Positions 52,621 through 63,657 are shown, numbered from the stretch's first letter. The stretch is DNA of 64,000 nucleotides from Rhynchopus sp. YZ270_cl-10 (GCA_964035575.1 OZ037863.1:1466001-1530000), one strand, 5' to 3'. Notes: generated by a model not told the origin, from the letters alone. Numbers and translations are program-made.

Positions 52621-53546
52621 CGTGTTGTTTGGGGGTATTGAGGCCCAAAAAAAAAATTTAAGACAGTCCTGTTCAAAAAATGGACTGCCAAATGACATGT
52701 GGCATTCGGCCAAAAATCAGCTTTTTTGGTCATTTTTACCTTGTAAAACATGACACTTGTGGCATGCTTCCCAGTACAGGAAAGTGCATTGAAAAACCTG
52801 AAAAAACACATGTAATATGTGATGGTCAAAAGTGCAAGATTCCTTCGTTAATGAACTTTTTGAGTACCAGTTATACCTGGGGAATATGGTCAGATCACTC
52901 TTTTGACCATCTGGCGTTTACGACAAAAACACCACTTTTTAACAGGCCACTTTACAGGCACGAGTGAGGTTTTTTTGTACACGTTACCGTGAGCGGGCGC
53001 GCGAAGCGCGCACGCGAACGCCCCGCGGGAAGCGAATAGCTGACCGCCTGCCCAGTGTGTGAGGTGCTTACAAAAAAAACCACCTGTAAAAAAAGGGAGG
53101 TCCTCATCACGTTTCCATGGAAGTGTCACACAGAACGACAGGTTTTTTAGCCCGTCACCAAATCCTCCACTGACCCCCCAGTCCTCTCAGTTGCAAGTCT
53201 CCACACCTCTCATCACAGGAACACCTAAGACAACATACAGGGGGGTTGTAATTTATGGACAGATTTTACGGATATTCTGTCCATAAATTTAGTTCTGTCC
53301 ATAAAAGCTCAACTTTTTGCGTGTATAAATATTTTTTCAGGATTTTTGGTGCACATGGTGTTTTCTCTTTGGTTTTCTGGTTTCTTGCTGGGTTTGGAGG
53401 TCCCTGCTGTGTGTGTGTGTGGGTTGTGGCCCTGACAGTGAACCACCCACCCCACGTGGCTGACCCCCCCAAACCCCCCCACCACAAGTACCCACAGACT
53501 CAAACCACAGAACAACACATACCCTTAAACACATACAAACTTCAAC
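52621..53546. promoter_or_regulatory. Spacer and actin 5' region
   Basis: Bases 52640-52970 contain a short Cys-rich open frame (DCQMTCGIRPKISFFG), possibly a transposase scrap; not assigned. Bases 52985-53030 are CGCG-rich. At 53253-53310 three copies of an 11-base motif occur (TTTATGGACAGA, then TTCTGTCCATAAA twice), and TATAAATA follows at 53324. The leader to the actin ATG is CA-rich. TATAAATA is a plausible core promoter; the motif's role is inferred. Confidence 0.5.
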
Positions 53547-54721
53547 ATGGATGACGACCAGCAAGCAATCGTCTGTGACAATGGGTCTGGGATGGTGAAG
53601 GCAGGTTTCGCAGGAGACGATGCCCCAAGGTCTGTGTTTCCGTCCATTGTTGGAAGGCCAAAGACCGCTGCAGCAATGATGGGAACGGCAAAGAAGGAAG
53701 CCTACATTGGTGACGACGCACAGTCCAAGCGTGGTATTCTGCTGATCAAGTATCCGATTGAGCATGGTATCATCACAAACTGGGATGACATGGAAAAGAT
53801 CTGGCACCACACCTTCTTCAACGAGCTCCGTGTTGCACCTGAGGATCACCCCGTGCTTCTCACAGAAGCGCCCATGAACCCAAAGGCCAACCGTGAAAAG
53901 ATGACACAGATCATGTTTGAGACGTTCAACAGCCCTGCAATGTACGTTGGGATCCAGGCGGTGCTGTCCCTGTACTCATCAGGACGCACAACAGGAATTG
54001 TTCTTGACTCAGGAGATGGTGTGACCCACACAGTTCCCATCTACGAGGGGTACTCTCTGCCGCACGCCGTGCTTCGTATTGACATGGCTGGAAGAGACAT
54101 GACAGACTGGATGATCAAGCTTCTGACAGAACGTGGTAACAGCTTTGTCACCTCTGCAGAACGCGAGATTGTGCGTGATGTGAAAGAAAAGCTCGCCTAT
54201 GTTGCCTTGGTATGCATATTTTGTACAGGAAAAAGAAAACCCCAAAAACCCTACAGGACTTTGACGAGGAGATGTCCCTGGCCTCATCGTCGTCGTCGTT
54301 GGAAAAGGACTACGAGCTTCCCGATGGACAGGTGATCACAGTGGGCTCGGAGAGATTCCGTTGCCCTGAGGCACTCTTCAAGCCACAGTTCATTGGGCTT
54401 GAGGCAAACGGAATCCATGAGACGGTGTACAACTCCATCATGAAGTGTGACATCGATGTGCGTAAGGACTTGTACGCCAACATTGTTCTCTCAGGAGGAA
54501 CTACGATGTACGAGGGGCTTGCAGACCGTCTTTCCAAGGAAGTCACAAACCTGGCACCAAACAGCATGAAGATCAAGGTTGTTGCCCCACCGGAGAGAAA
54601 GTACTCTGTGTGGATTGGAGGGTCCATCCTCTCTTCCCTTTCTACCTTTGCGTCCATGTGGGTCAAGAAGGAGGAGTATGATGAGAGCGGCCCGGGTATT
54701 GTCCACAAGAAGTGCTTCTAG
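53547..54721 (+). CDS. Actin
   Basis: Two exons (53547-54209, 54257-54721) joined at VAL|DFDEEM by a 47-nt GTATGC...CTACAG intron, giving 375 aa, the canonical actin length. Conserved features are all visible: the [18 protein letters not shown] phosphate loop, GRPK, the [15 protein letters not shown] segment, [19 protein letters not shown], and [12 protein letters not shown]. The [14 protein letters not shown] segment and the C-terminus HKKCF are also present. Filament-forming cytoskeletal ATPase. The N-terminus is MDDDQQ. Only one intron, in phase 0, in contrast to the intron-rich Ubl genes. Orthodox sequence; useful for placing the organism phylogenetically. Confidence 0.97.
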
Positions 54722-55524
54722 TCTTCAGAAACTACCGATGGAGACTAACCAAAAGCAACAGCGATACAAGACAAAAGCAAACACGAACTGTCGGGGTATT
54801 GGGGTGATAGGGTTTTGGGGAGAACTTGCCTGTGGTGTGCATATTATTTTTTTTGTTTTCTTATATTATGTGTGTGAGAAGAATGACAAACGATGCAAAC
54901 AAACAAAAAAGCAGATGTGAATACAAAACAAAAGCAAAGCATACAAAACAAACAAACAAAAAAGAAACATGATTTTCCCTCAGTTCTCCTTTGAAACACC
55001 CCAGCACCACACAGCATTCAACTACACATATTCCCAACACAACCCAACATTCACAGGTACTCATATACATAGCATCTCCACAAGCCTCTATTATCATTTC
55101 CAAAAACCCTTTCCTACCCTCTTTCTTCTTTATAGAAGGAGCGTCACCCATGCCATCCCTGAGTCATACCAACCCTATCTAATGGTTGCAGCCTTCTCCT
55201 ACATATCATAAAAAGCCATGCACAAACCATCAGCTCATACTTCCTCTCATTTACTTACACTCACCCATTATTCTTGCACGCGTCACTTCGTATATTCTCC
55301 ATTCTTCATTCTCCATTCACTGTGGCACCCCACCCACACACACACCCAGACCCACCCACACTACAGGGAGACCAAAACTCTCTGTATTTTCCTTAAGGGG
55401 AAAGTACAGAGAGTTTTGGTTAGCAGGGTTAACACATATATTAAGAACTGAGTTTATGGACAGATATTCTGACATTTCTGTCCATAAAGTATGAAACCCC
55501 ATTTCTGTCCATAACATCCGAAAC
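54722..55524. other. Actin 3' region
   Basis: A/T-rich with no gene. A 50-base hairpin lies at 55371-55420 (ACCAAAACTCTCTGTA arms, CCTTAAGG centre). At 55450-55517 the same three-motif arrangement seen upstream of actin recurs: TTTATGGACAGA, then TTCTGTCCATAAA, then TTCTGTCCATAAC. Confidence 0.6.
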
Positions 55525-56423
55525 CAGGTACACAGGTACACAGGTACACAGGTACACAGGTACACAGGTACACAGGTACACAGGTACACAGGTACACAGG
55601 TACACAGGTACACAGGTACACAGGTACACAGGTACACAGGTACACAGGTACACAGGTACACAGGTACACAGGTACACAGGTACACAGGTACACAGGTACA
55701 CAGGTACACAGGTACACAGGTACACAGGTACACAGGTACACAGGTACACAGGTACACAGGTACACAGGTACACAGGTACACAGGTACACAGGTACACAGG
55801 TACACAGGTACACAGGTACACAGGTACACAGGTACACAGGTACACAGGTACACAGGTACACAGGTACACAGGTACACAGGTACACAGGTACACAGGCACA
55901 CAGGTACACAGGTACACAGGTACACAGGTACACAGGTACACAGGTACACAGGTACACAGGTACACAGGTACACAGGTACACAGGTACACAGGTACACAGG
56001 TACACAGGTACACAGGTACACAGGTACACAGGTACACAGGTACACAGGTACACAGGTACACAGGTACACAGGTACACAGGTACACAGGTACACAGGTACA
56101 CAGGTACACAGGTACACAGGTACACAGGTACACAGGTACACAGGTACACAGGTGCACAGGTACACAGGTACACAGGTACACAGGTACACAGGTACACAGG
56201 TGCACAGGTACACAGGTACACAGGTACACAGGTACACAGGTACACAGGTACACAGGTACACAGGTACACAGGTACACAGGTACACAGGTACACAGGTACA
56301 CAGGTACACAGGTACACAGGTACACAGGTACACAGGTACACAGGTACACAGGTACACAGGTACACAGGTGCACAGGTACACAGGTACACAGGTACACAGG
56401 TACACAGGTACACAGGTACACAG
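55525..56423. repeat. 8-bp satellite (GTACACAG)n, ~112 copies
   Basis: A 0.9-kb array of one 8-bp unit with only a few variants (GTGCACAG three times, GGCACACAG once). It is the reverse complement of the 36257-36428 array. The minus-strand reading frames (CVPVYLCT repeats) are artefacts of an 8-bp unit without stops. Confidence 0.97.
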
Positions 56424-56431
56424 CATACATA

Positions 56432-56724
56432 TGGGGCGAATAAGAGATGTGGCATCTCTTATTAGGCGAACGGACGAGCCAGAAATAAAAAAAAATTTTT
56501 GGGGGGAAAAAAGCAAAAAGACATTTTCGCCGGAGGCAAAAAAAATATTTTGACCACTTTTTTGCCAGACCGGGTAGACAGGGTAAAATTTCAAAAAAAA
56601 ATTTCAAGATAAAACCCTGGCGCATGCAAAAAAAAAAAAAAAAATACCCCCAAAATCTCAACCTGATCTCTTATTCGGCCCTGATCTCTTATTCACCCCT
56701 GATCTCTTATTCGCCCCCCCCCAG
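56432..56724. mobile_element. 293-bp MITE with G-run TIRs, copy 2
   Basis: About 95% like copy 1 at 34293-34585, flanked by TA on both sides. The left G-run is shortened (TGGGGCG), but it keeps a left-end hairpin AATAAGAGAT/ATCTCTTATT that copy 1 has lost. It abuts the GTACACAG satellite directly. Confidence 0.88.
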
Positions 56725-56768
56725 TAACTTTACTTCAAAAAATGAAAACAAAAAAATCCGGGAAAATG

Positions 56769-57641
56769 CCCCCCCCCCCCCCCTAGGCATACTGTGCAGG
56801 CGAGCCGTTTTTAGGCGAGTTTTTCGTTTTCCTGATTTTCAGGAAAAACTCGCCAAAAACTCGCCCTACTCGCCCATTACTCGCCTATTACTCGCCAAAA
56901 CTCGCCAAAAACTCGCCAAAACTCGCCTAAACTCGCCAAAAACTCGCCTAAACTCGCCTAAACTCGCCCCAATTTGGGTGCAAATCCTGGTGCACATACG
57001 CACCTTGGGGGTGAAAATGTGCACCAGGATGTGAAAATGGAGGGCGGGGGTGACTGATGACAACATGCCACTCGAAAACACACAAAAAAAATTGAAATTG
57101 TGTCACTTGTACGTCTAACGGCAACCATGTCACGGCAGTGGCTGACAGGCATGTATGTAAACATTTGCTCCAGGGGAAGATCCAGGCGTGCCATAGATCC
57201 CGGGGGACAAGACGTGCTACAATCCGGAGGATGACGAAGACATGAGCCGGGGCTGCACTCGCTATACAACAATGTCCTCGCCATGCCGGTAAATGGCAAC
57301 CCTGCAGGCCACCCCTTGGCGGTATTCCCCACGACTACATCGCACCCATCTGTGCAAGCTTCATGGATCCGCAGAAGCTACAGCTGGACTGGTGGTACTG
57401 GTTGTGGAAGCCTACAAAGCAAACTGTAGAGGTCTTGTTCAAGTGGAACGAAAAAAATTTTCTCTTCAAAACTCAAATTTCCCTCATATTTTCGTGTGTA
57501 CACTTTTCCCAAGGTAAAATCCCTACCCAAAAAAAAAAAACTCGCCAAAACTCGCCCCCCAAAAATGGGCGAGTTTTAGGCGAGTTTTTGGCGAGTAGGC
57601 GAGTTTTTTTTACTCGCCCGCACAGTATGCCTAGGGGGGGG
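56769..57641. mobile_element. ~870-bp TIR element with ACTCGCC subterminal repeats
   Basis: Inverted ends CCCCCCCCTAGGCATACTGT... (left, 56773 onward) and ...ACAGTATGCCTAGGGGGGGG (right, to 57641). Subterminal arrays of AACTCGCC/GGCGAGTT repeats occur at 56840-56970 and 57538-57608. The centre (~57000-57500) has non-repetitive sequence with short open frames, not recognised. A non-autonomous DNA transposon is the best reading. Superfamily unknown. Confidence 0.75.
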
Positions 57642-59222
57642 CAAAAAGCGGTGTTTAGTGAAATTTTTTGAGTTACGATACCACAGAGGCTCGAAACACA
57701 AAATCTCTGGCGAATATGGATTTTTTGGGGCTCAGGAGGGGGGTGTGCCTAGTCACAGGCCTCCAAATGCGCCCAGAAACATGAAAAATATGAAAAATTG
57801 ACTGGTTTTTTGGGGTTTTCGCACTTTTCGCACTTTTGGGAAAACAGCGTTTTTTCACTCTTTTTTTGAAAAAAATATCAAAAAACGGACATCAGATAGT
57901 GTGCAAATACCCAAAATCACCCCAAAAGTATCGAATCTTTTCAAATACATCTGTTTTTCACACTTTAGACGCTCTGTTCGGGGCCAAAACCTCATTTTTA
58001 GGTCAAAAAATCGTCCCGTTTTCGTCCCGTTTACCGCGCTCACACCATTCCTCAAACCCGTTGGGCCACTTTCTGGCCACTGCTGGGGGGTCTGACCACC
58101 CAGAGCACCCCCATTTACCAACCTCCTACCACATTTTCACCGAATTTCAGACCCAAAACTCTCTCTGTACCCCCAGAAATGACCCAAAAAAACACAGAAA
58201 AAATGACTTTGGCAACAGCAACGGCTATGATAAGCACCCTTTTTGGGAAAGGTGGGGAAGAGGAAGAGTCCCTGGTGTGAGGTGGGTGCTGAGGAAGTGT
58301 CGTGCTTGCATCGCAAGCCCCCTTGCAGATCCCTGACGGAGATTATGTTCGGGAGGGGCCTTGTGCAGGTGGGGTGCAAGAGGATACAGGTGGGGACAAG
58401 GGACAAGACGAGCAAGGTGTGGTGCCTGCATTGCAGCCACTCTCACTATGTTTGTCCCCACCTGTATCCTCTTGCACCCCACCTGCACAAAGCCCCTCCC
58501 GAACATATTCCCCGTCAGGGATCTGCAAGGGGCTTTGTGATGCAAGCACGACACTTCCTCAGCACCCACCTCACACCAGGGACTCTTCCTCTTCCCCACC
58601 TTTCCCAAAAAGGGTGCTTATCATAGCCGTTGCTGTTGCCAAAGTCATTTTTTCTGTGTTTTTTTGGGTCATTTCTGGGGGTACAGAGAGAGTTTTGGGT
58701 CTGAAATTCGGTGAAAATGTGGTAGGAGGTTGGTAAATGGGGGTGCTCTGGGTGGTCAGACCCCCCAGCAGTGGCCAGAAAGTGGCCCAACGGGTTTGAG
58801 GAATGGTGTGAGCGCGGTAAACGGGACGAAAACGGGACGATTTTTTGACCTAAAAATGAGGTTTTGGCCCCGAACAGAGCGTCTAAAGTGTGAAAAACAG
58901 ATGTATTTGAAAAGATTCGATACTTTTGGGGTGATTTTGGGTATTTGCACACTATCTGATGTCCGTTTTTTGATATTTTTTTCAAAAAAAGAGTGAAAAA
59001 ACGCTGTTTTCCCAAAAGTGCGAAAAGTGCGAAAACCCCAAAAAACCAGTCAATTTTTCATATTTTTCATGTTTCTGGGCGCATTTGGAGGCCTGTGACT
59101 AGGCACACCCCCCTCCTGAGCCCCAAAAAATCCATATTCGCCAGAGATTTTGTGTTTCGAGCCTCTGTGGTATCGTAACTCAAAAAATTTCACTAAAACC
59201 GCCTTTTTGCCACCCCCTACCC
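57631..59222. mobile_element. 1.6-kb foldback element (giant palindrome)
   Basis: Two ~770-bp arms (57631-58399 and 58452-59222) are near-perfect reverse complements around a 52-bp spacer, centre 58425.5. The arms are essentially identical except in the terminal ~30 bases and near the spacer. The element starts TAGGGGGGGGCAAAAAGCGG and ends in its complement followed by a C-run. Any open frame appears twice, once per strand, so none is called coding. Confidence 0.93.
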
Positions 59223-59811
59223 CCCCCCCCCATAATTGAAACCGAGGGAATTAACGACAACTTAATTACCGGCTGGACTGCATGCTGTGTTACATATTTT
59301 TATTTTTGTGTCCAAATAAATATTTCCATCATCCATGCTTCCCCCTAGGCATGAAGTACGTGCACCGAATCGGATCCGATAATGTGGTAATTATTGGGAG
59401 CATCTTGGAGGGGGTATTCACACCTATCCACTTTAATTTCTGAGATACTCAAACATTAGAAACAAAAGTCTAAGCAGACGCAGACTCGGGGGACATTGGC
59501 ACAACAACAACAAAACAAAAAAAAACTGAACTTTGTCTTTCTCTGCAAGAGAGACACCTTCATCCTCATTGCTTTATTCCCAAAAACAAGAAAACGAACC
59601 CTCACCCCTCTCCTGATATTTTCAGTCCCACCACTCATCCTCCACTCCTCCAACGTTTGTCACGTGGTTACTTTGTGATTCATGTTTTGTTCCTAGGCTA
59701 GCCTCGTACCATCAGTCATTCACTCACAACGAGATAATATTATCATCAACACACAATACAAAACAACCCACACCCCGTCTCCTGACAGAGGTCGAGCAAA
59801 AAGACAGAACA
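59223..59811. other. Spacer and 5' region of the Ubl-propeller gene
   Basis: No gene. The last 80 bases are CA-rich (CACACAATACAAAACAACCCA), as in other leaders here. Confidence 0.5.
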
Positions 59812-60927
59812 ATGGATGTGACGTTTGTGCTGGAAGAGTCAGGCGTGACTGCGACAGTGGAGGTGCCGTGCGACGCGGACGTTGCAGCGGCAAAGGAGGT
59901 TGCGTGCACGGCGCTTGCTGTCTCGCCTGCATCTGTCGAGATGCGCATCGGCACGCAGGTACTGGAGGGGACGTGCCGTCTGCAGGACACTGCATTTGAT
60001 GCAGGGGTGCAGGTTGTGCTTGCCCGCTTTGCCGACATCAAGTGTCCTGCTGAGTTCAGTGAAAATGTCTCACAATTTTCTCTGTCTCCTTGTGGAACGC
60101 TGTGCCTCATCTTCATGCGGGTTAACGATGCACTTGTTACCTGCGTCGGCTTCGACACAGGAACCTTTGACACTGCTTTCAAGTTCGACTTCGAATGTGA
60201 TAACCTCGGCCAGCCTGCTGTCTCACCGTGCAAGACACGCTGCTACGTGCCGTATGGGGATGACTTACGCGAGGTTGCGCTTCCAGGCGGGGAGGTGCTC
60301 CGCAAAGTCGACTCCCCGTCGAGGTCAGTGTTCGCGTCTGGCAGTGTTGTTGTCTCATCGTGTGACGACTTTGTCTCTGTCTATGGCACAGACCTGACGT
60401 TCCTCCGCTACCTCTCGCGCCAAGGGAACAAAGGTGTGTCAGTGTCAGACTGTGGTGGGTGGGCGATGACCCGACACGATGATATGAAGGCACGTCTGTG
60501 GGATGTGAGCACAGGTGTTGCTGTGGCATGTGTGCCTGTGAAGGGTGCTGGGTGGCAGTGTGCTACGGCGATTTCACGGTCTGCCTCTATCTTTGCTGTG
60601 GGTCACCCTGAGGAAGTGCACCTCTACGACTGGCGTGGTGCGTCTCTTGGCAGCATTAAAAAGGAGGATCACTACGTCGTTTTCGTGCGCTTCACTCCCT
60701 GTGGGAAGTACGTGGTAGTTGATTTTGTAAATCTTAGCTTGGAAGAAGGTTCACTACACCAGTATGATGTGTCGACTATGTCCTGTGTGCGTGTGATACC
60801 AAATTGCATCAGTCCAGTTGCGATATCGCCGACTTCACGTGTGGTTATGTTTTTGTCCGAAGAAAATTCTCAATCTGCATCCGAGAAAAAAAATGCCCTT
60901 CTGACGAGACACCTGTACCCCTACTGA
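59812..60927 (+). CDS. Ubl-domain protein with WD40-like propeller
   Basis: 371 aa from ATG 59812, no intron. Residues 1-73 follow the ubiquitin-fold pattern: MDVTFVLEESGVTATVEVPC, then a helix DVAAAKEVACTALAV, then VEMRIGTQVLEG and FDAGVQVVLARF. Residues ~80-360 contain five to six WD40-like blades, each with an S-(P/x)-C-x-T/D turn and a final strand: SPCGTLCLIF, SPCKTRCYVPYGDDL, SSCDDFVSVYGTDL, SDCGGWAMTRHDDMKARLWD, SRSASIFAVGHPEEVHLYDW, TPCGKYVVVDFV. Only one blade keeps a clear WD (LWDVSTG). No signal peptide or membrane helix, so probably cytosolic. WD40 propellers bind peptides or ubiquitin; coupling to a Ubl suggests an adaptor in ubiquitin-related signalling, which is inference. Confidence 0.75.
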   Translation: MDVTFVLEESGVTATVEVPCDADVAAAKEVACTALAVSPASVEMRIGTQVLEGTCRLQDTAFDAGVQVVLARFADIKCPAEFSENVSQFSLSPCGTLCLIFMRVNDALVTCVGFDTGTFDTAFKFDFECDNLGQPAVSPCKTRCYVPYGDDLREVALPGGEVLRKVDSPSRSVFASGSVVVSSCDDFVSVYGTDLTFLRYLSRQGNKGVSVSDCGGWAMTRHDDMKARLWDVSTGVAVACVPVKGAGWQCATAISRSASIFAVGHPEEVHLYDWRGASLGSIKKEDHYVVFVRFTPCGKYVVVDFVNLSLEEGSLHQYDVSTMSCVRVIPNCISPVAISPTSRVVMFLSEENSQSASEKKNALLTRHLYPY

Positions 60928-61381
60928 GTATTGCAGTTGGGTCTCCACACCAGAGGCTGAGGCCATAGCGAGAGGAAGAGGATGAGGATGGGGGGAGAGC
61001 ACGGAGAGCTCGGAGGGCTCCCGACCCAGAGAAACATCGTTGTCGTTGAAGAGTGGGTGGGTTTATTCTTGTTTTTCGGATCATATCAGTGTGTTATGTG
61101 GACCGTAAAAAATGTGGAACATTTTCAGTTTTGGGGGGCGTGGGCATTAGTACGGTCGACTATTGTTACGGTTACGGTATTGTTATTCCCTCCATCCTCA
61201 TTCCTTCGTTTGTCCAACATCCACACTCACTACAGGTAGGTAAATAAATATTTTGTAAATAAATGTTAATTCGTTTATCGGTTCTCGCTGTTCTTGTGCA
61301 GGTTGATTTGGGTGCCGCCAGCTCATCTCATTAGTGCTTGGGGAGTGCTGACTGTCGCGTGTTCGAGGATGCACTTGGCAC
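60928..61381. other. Spacer
   Basis: No gene supported; G/A-rich then A/T-rich, with GTAAATAAAT motifs near 61240-61265. Confidence 0.45.
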
Positions 61382-61621
61382 ATGCACCAACAGTGTCTGC
61401 TTGTGCAGCAGCGACAAGAAGGATTCCTCGGACTACTGCAGTCTTCGTGCCCTGCTCTGATTCTTTCGGGTTCATTAACGAGACTTGATCTGAGTGCTGT
61501 GTCGTGTGTGACGGAAGTTGGTGATAGGTTTCTGGACGGCTGTACAACGTTGACAAGCATCGACCTGTCAGGGTTGAGCAATGTGACGCGCATCGGTAGC
61601 TACTTTCTCTACAACTGCAAA
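61382..61621 (+). pseudogene. Truncated LRR (BspA-like) fragment
   Basis: The + frame reads LTRLDLSAVSCVTEVGDRFL, then DGCTTLTSIDLSGLSNVTRI and GSYFLYNCKGL: about two and a half repeats of the LRR_5/BspA-like type (spacing 23-24 residues). The match stops abruptly at ~61621, where transposon-like sequence begins, and the remaining frame (to 61792) is not LRR. Upstream residues (MHQQCLLVQQRQEGFLGLLQ) fit a short N-terminal region. Either a broken gene interrupted by insertion or an exon of a spliced gene; no clear donor is seen. Confidence 0.6.
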
Positions 61622-61787
61622 GGTTTAAGACCCAATCACAGCACGCAGAGGCTCCGGATCACCGAAATCAAAAATAGCTCCCCTACCGACCAGAAAAGTC
61701 GTTTTCTTGATGAGTGTTTTCTGAGTGCACACTCTGAAATCACGAATCAAGAGAAAACGGCTTTTTGGGAGGTGAAAACAGGGCTTT

Positions 61788-62043
61788 GTTGAAATTTTCT
61801 GGCTTTGAGGAACTTTCACACACAATTTTAAGGGGTTTTACCTGTGTACCTGTGTATGGCAGGCACCTGGGTACCTGGGCTGAAAATACACCAGTACCCA
61901 GCCTGGGTGCCCAGACACACCACTGTACCACCCAGAATCTAGTCTCTCACCCAGAAAACCTACTCAGACACCAGAAAAGTGAAAATGGCTACTCGACCAG
62001 AAAAGTAGCTGGAAAAAGTTCAGAAAAGCCAGAAAATTTCAAC
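61788..62043. mobile_element. ~255-bp MITE-like element
   Basis: Imperfect ~28-bp TIRs: GTTGAAATTTTCTGGCTTTG (61788 onward) and CAGAAAAGCCAGAAAATTTC (to 62043). The interior contains ACCTGTGTACCTGTGT, a scrap of the 8-bp satellite sequence, and CCAGAAAAGT repeats. Confidence 0.7.
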
Positions 62044-62084
62044 AATTTTTTTTTTGGGGAATAATCAGATTTACCCTACCCTAT

Positions 62085-62280
62085 TTTGAAAAAGTTCAGA
62101 CTTGCCCGAAAATAAGTTCAGACTTGCCCTAAAAACTTTTTTAGGGCAAGTCTGAACTTATTTTCGGGCAAGTCTGAACTTATTTTAGGGCAAACACTTT
62201 TTTAGGGCAAGTCTGAACTTATTTTCGGGTAAGTCTGAACTTATTTTAGGGTAAGTCTGAACTTATTTTAGGGCAACAAG
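62085..62280. repeat. Tandem/inverted 24-27-bp repeat
   Basis: Seven copies of TTAGGGCAAGTCTGAACTTA and variants (TTCGGG, GGGTAAG), two inverted at the left and five direct, meeting at CCCTAAAAACTTTTTTAGGGC. May be the subterminal repeats of an unrecognised element. A single CCCTAAAATGCCTAA lies at 62340. Confidence 0.75.
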
Positions 62281-63657
62281 TCAGGCCACTTTGGCTGGGG
62301 CACTCTTGGGGCCCCACATGGTATGACTTGTTATATTGCCCTAAAATGCCTAACTGAGCCGGAGCCCAAAAATGATGCCAGAAACCACCAGCCACCCGGA
62401 AAGGGTGAGCAGGCAGTCCACGTTGGGCCAGAACCGGTTATAAGGAAGCCGTGTTCTGGGGCAACGTGGGGCGCAAAGTTTTACAATTTTCATGCACGGG
62501 TGCTCCACAAATTACCAAGTATTCCTTCTTTGTTGAATTGAGAGAGAGTCAGTGTTTAGCTACCACGAGGGCGTGCTTAGAATTCCTTCGAGGAAGGCAC
62601 AATTTTATTTATGTGGTCGGTTAAGACGAGCCTATGAAGAACAACGAGGTCATCGTTGAAAGGAGCGAACTCCCCTTCCCACAACATCTCTCACACTTCA
62701 ACTCAGAATTCATACTTGGTTATTTGCTTTGTCCATACGCAATCAAATTGTCATGCGTTCAAGAGCATGCCTGGCCAAAATGCAACAACGTGGGAAAAAT
62801 CGTTGTTGTTCCAAAAGGCAACAAGACCACCCACAAGGGGTGTTGAATTGTGCACTGTCCGGGGGAGCGCAAAGTTTTTTCCCTGTACACAGTGGACACA
62901 TCTTTATCACTTTGGTCCCACGGGGACACATTTGGATACTGCACGCATGCAGAAGTGCCAAACATGTCCGCACGTGGAGTGGAGTGTCCATCATGTTTTC
63001 CTGGTTTCCAAAAAGCAGTTTTCTTTTGCACTTACTATTTGCCCCGGTGTCTGGCAATAGAAGTGGCTAACATTGTAATGAGTAGCATATACATACCGTT
63101 GTGATCCAGGCCTGACGCTAACTTTTCGATTTTTGGGAAATCGTGGGATGATGGTCGAATATGGGGGGGGGGGAAAGCTAAAAAAAAATTTTTCCGCGCC
63201 TGTTTTTTTTGACCTCACGCAACACTCCACACCATTGACAAAAACACACGATTTTATTTTTTGAAAACTTGGTCAGCCCCGCCGCCAGGATTTTGGGCTT
63301 GAAAAAGTTCTGTTGATGGTCAAAAAATATTTTTCGCGCTTCGCGCGAAAACCCCTGCAAAGCTCCTTCTCGTGGCCTCCGGCGGAGAGACGCATGTTCC
63401 CCAAGCCCGGTCAGAGTTCCTCCGAATCAGCGACATTTGCTCTTTCCCTGTGCATTGTACTCTTCGGTGGCCAGTGCAGGTGGCCGTCCAGAATCCGCAT
63501 TGGGTGTCATGTTCTTATCGGTAAAGCAGCGGTCATGGTACCCAAAGGTTCCTGGCGAAGCCACGGTACGCAACATTTCTAAAAAATGTTCCCATAAAAT
63601 GGAACTGCGTTGGTGGGATACATACTTGCGCCGCAGGCGCACGGTACGCAACTTTTT
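62281..63657. other. Unassigned region with mobile-element-like scraps
   Basis: Short Cys/His-rich frames between 62640 and 63110 (for example CVQEHAWPKCNN, GVECPSCFPGFQ) run in different frames and are interrupted, suggesting a decayed gene, but no family is recognised. A G-run at 63163-63173 and TTCGCGCTTCGCGCGAA at 63333 resemble ends and cores of the MITEs above. Confidence 0.35.

Noticed and set aside
52640-52970. Cys-rich short frame as a transposase
   Set aside because: Only ~75 residues, with no catalytic triad or family motif visible; kept as a note only.
55317-56661. Long minus-strand frames of repeating CVPVYLCT
   Set aside because: They are translations of the 8-bp GTACACAG satellite, which lacks stops in several frames. 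No domain or flanking coding signal. The same applies at 36240-36468.
57836-59015. Identical 166-codon frames on both strands
   Set aside because: They are the two arms of one palindrome. No recognisable domain and no splice or start signals.
62640-63110. Cys/His-rich frames as a gene
   Set aside because: They switch frames and are interrupted, and no family is recognised. Evidence is too weak for a call.
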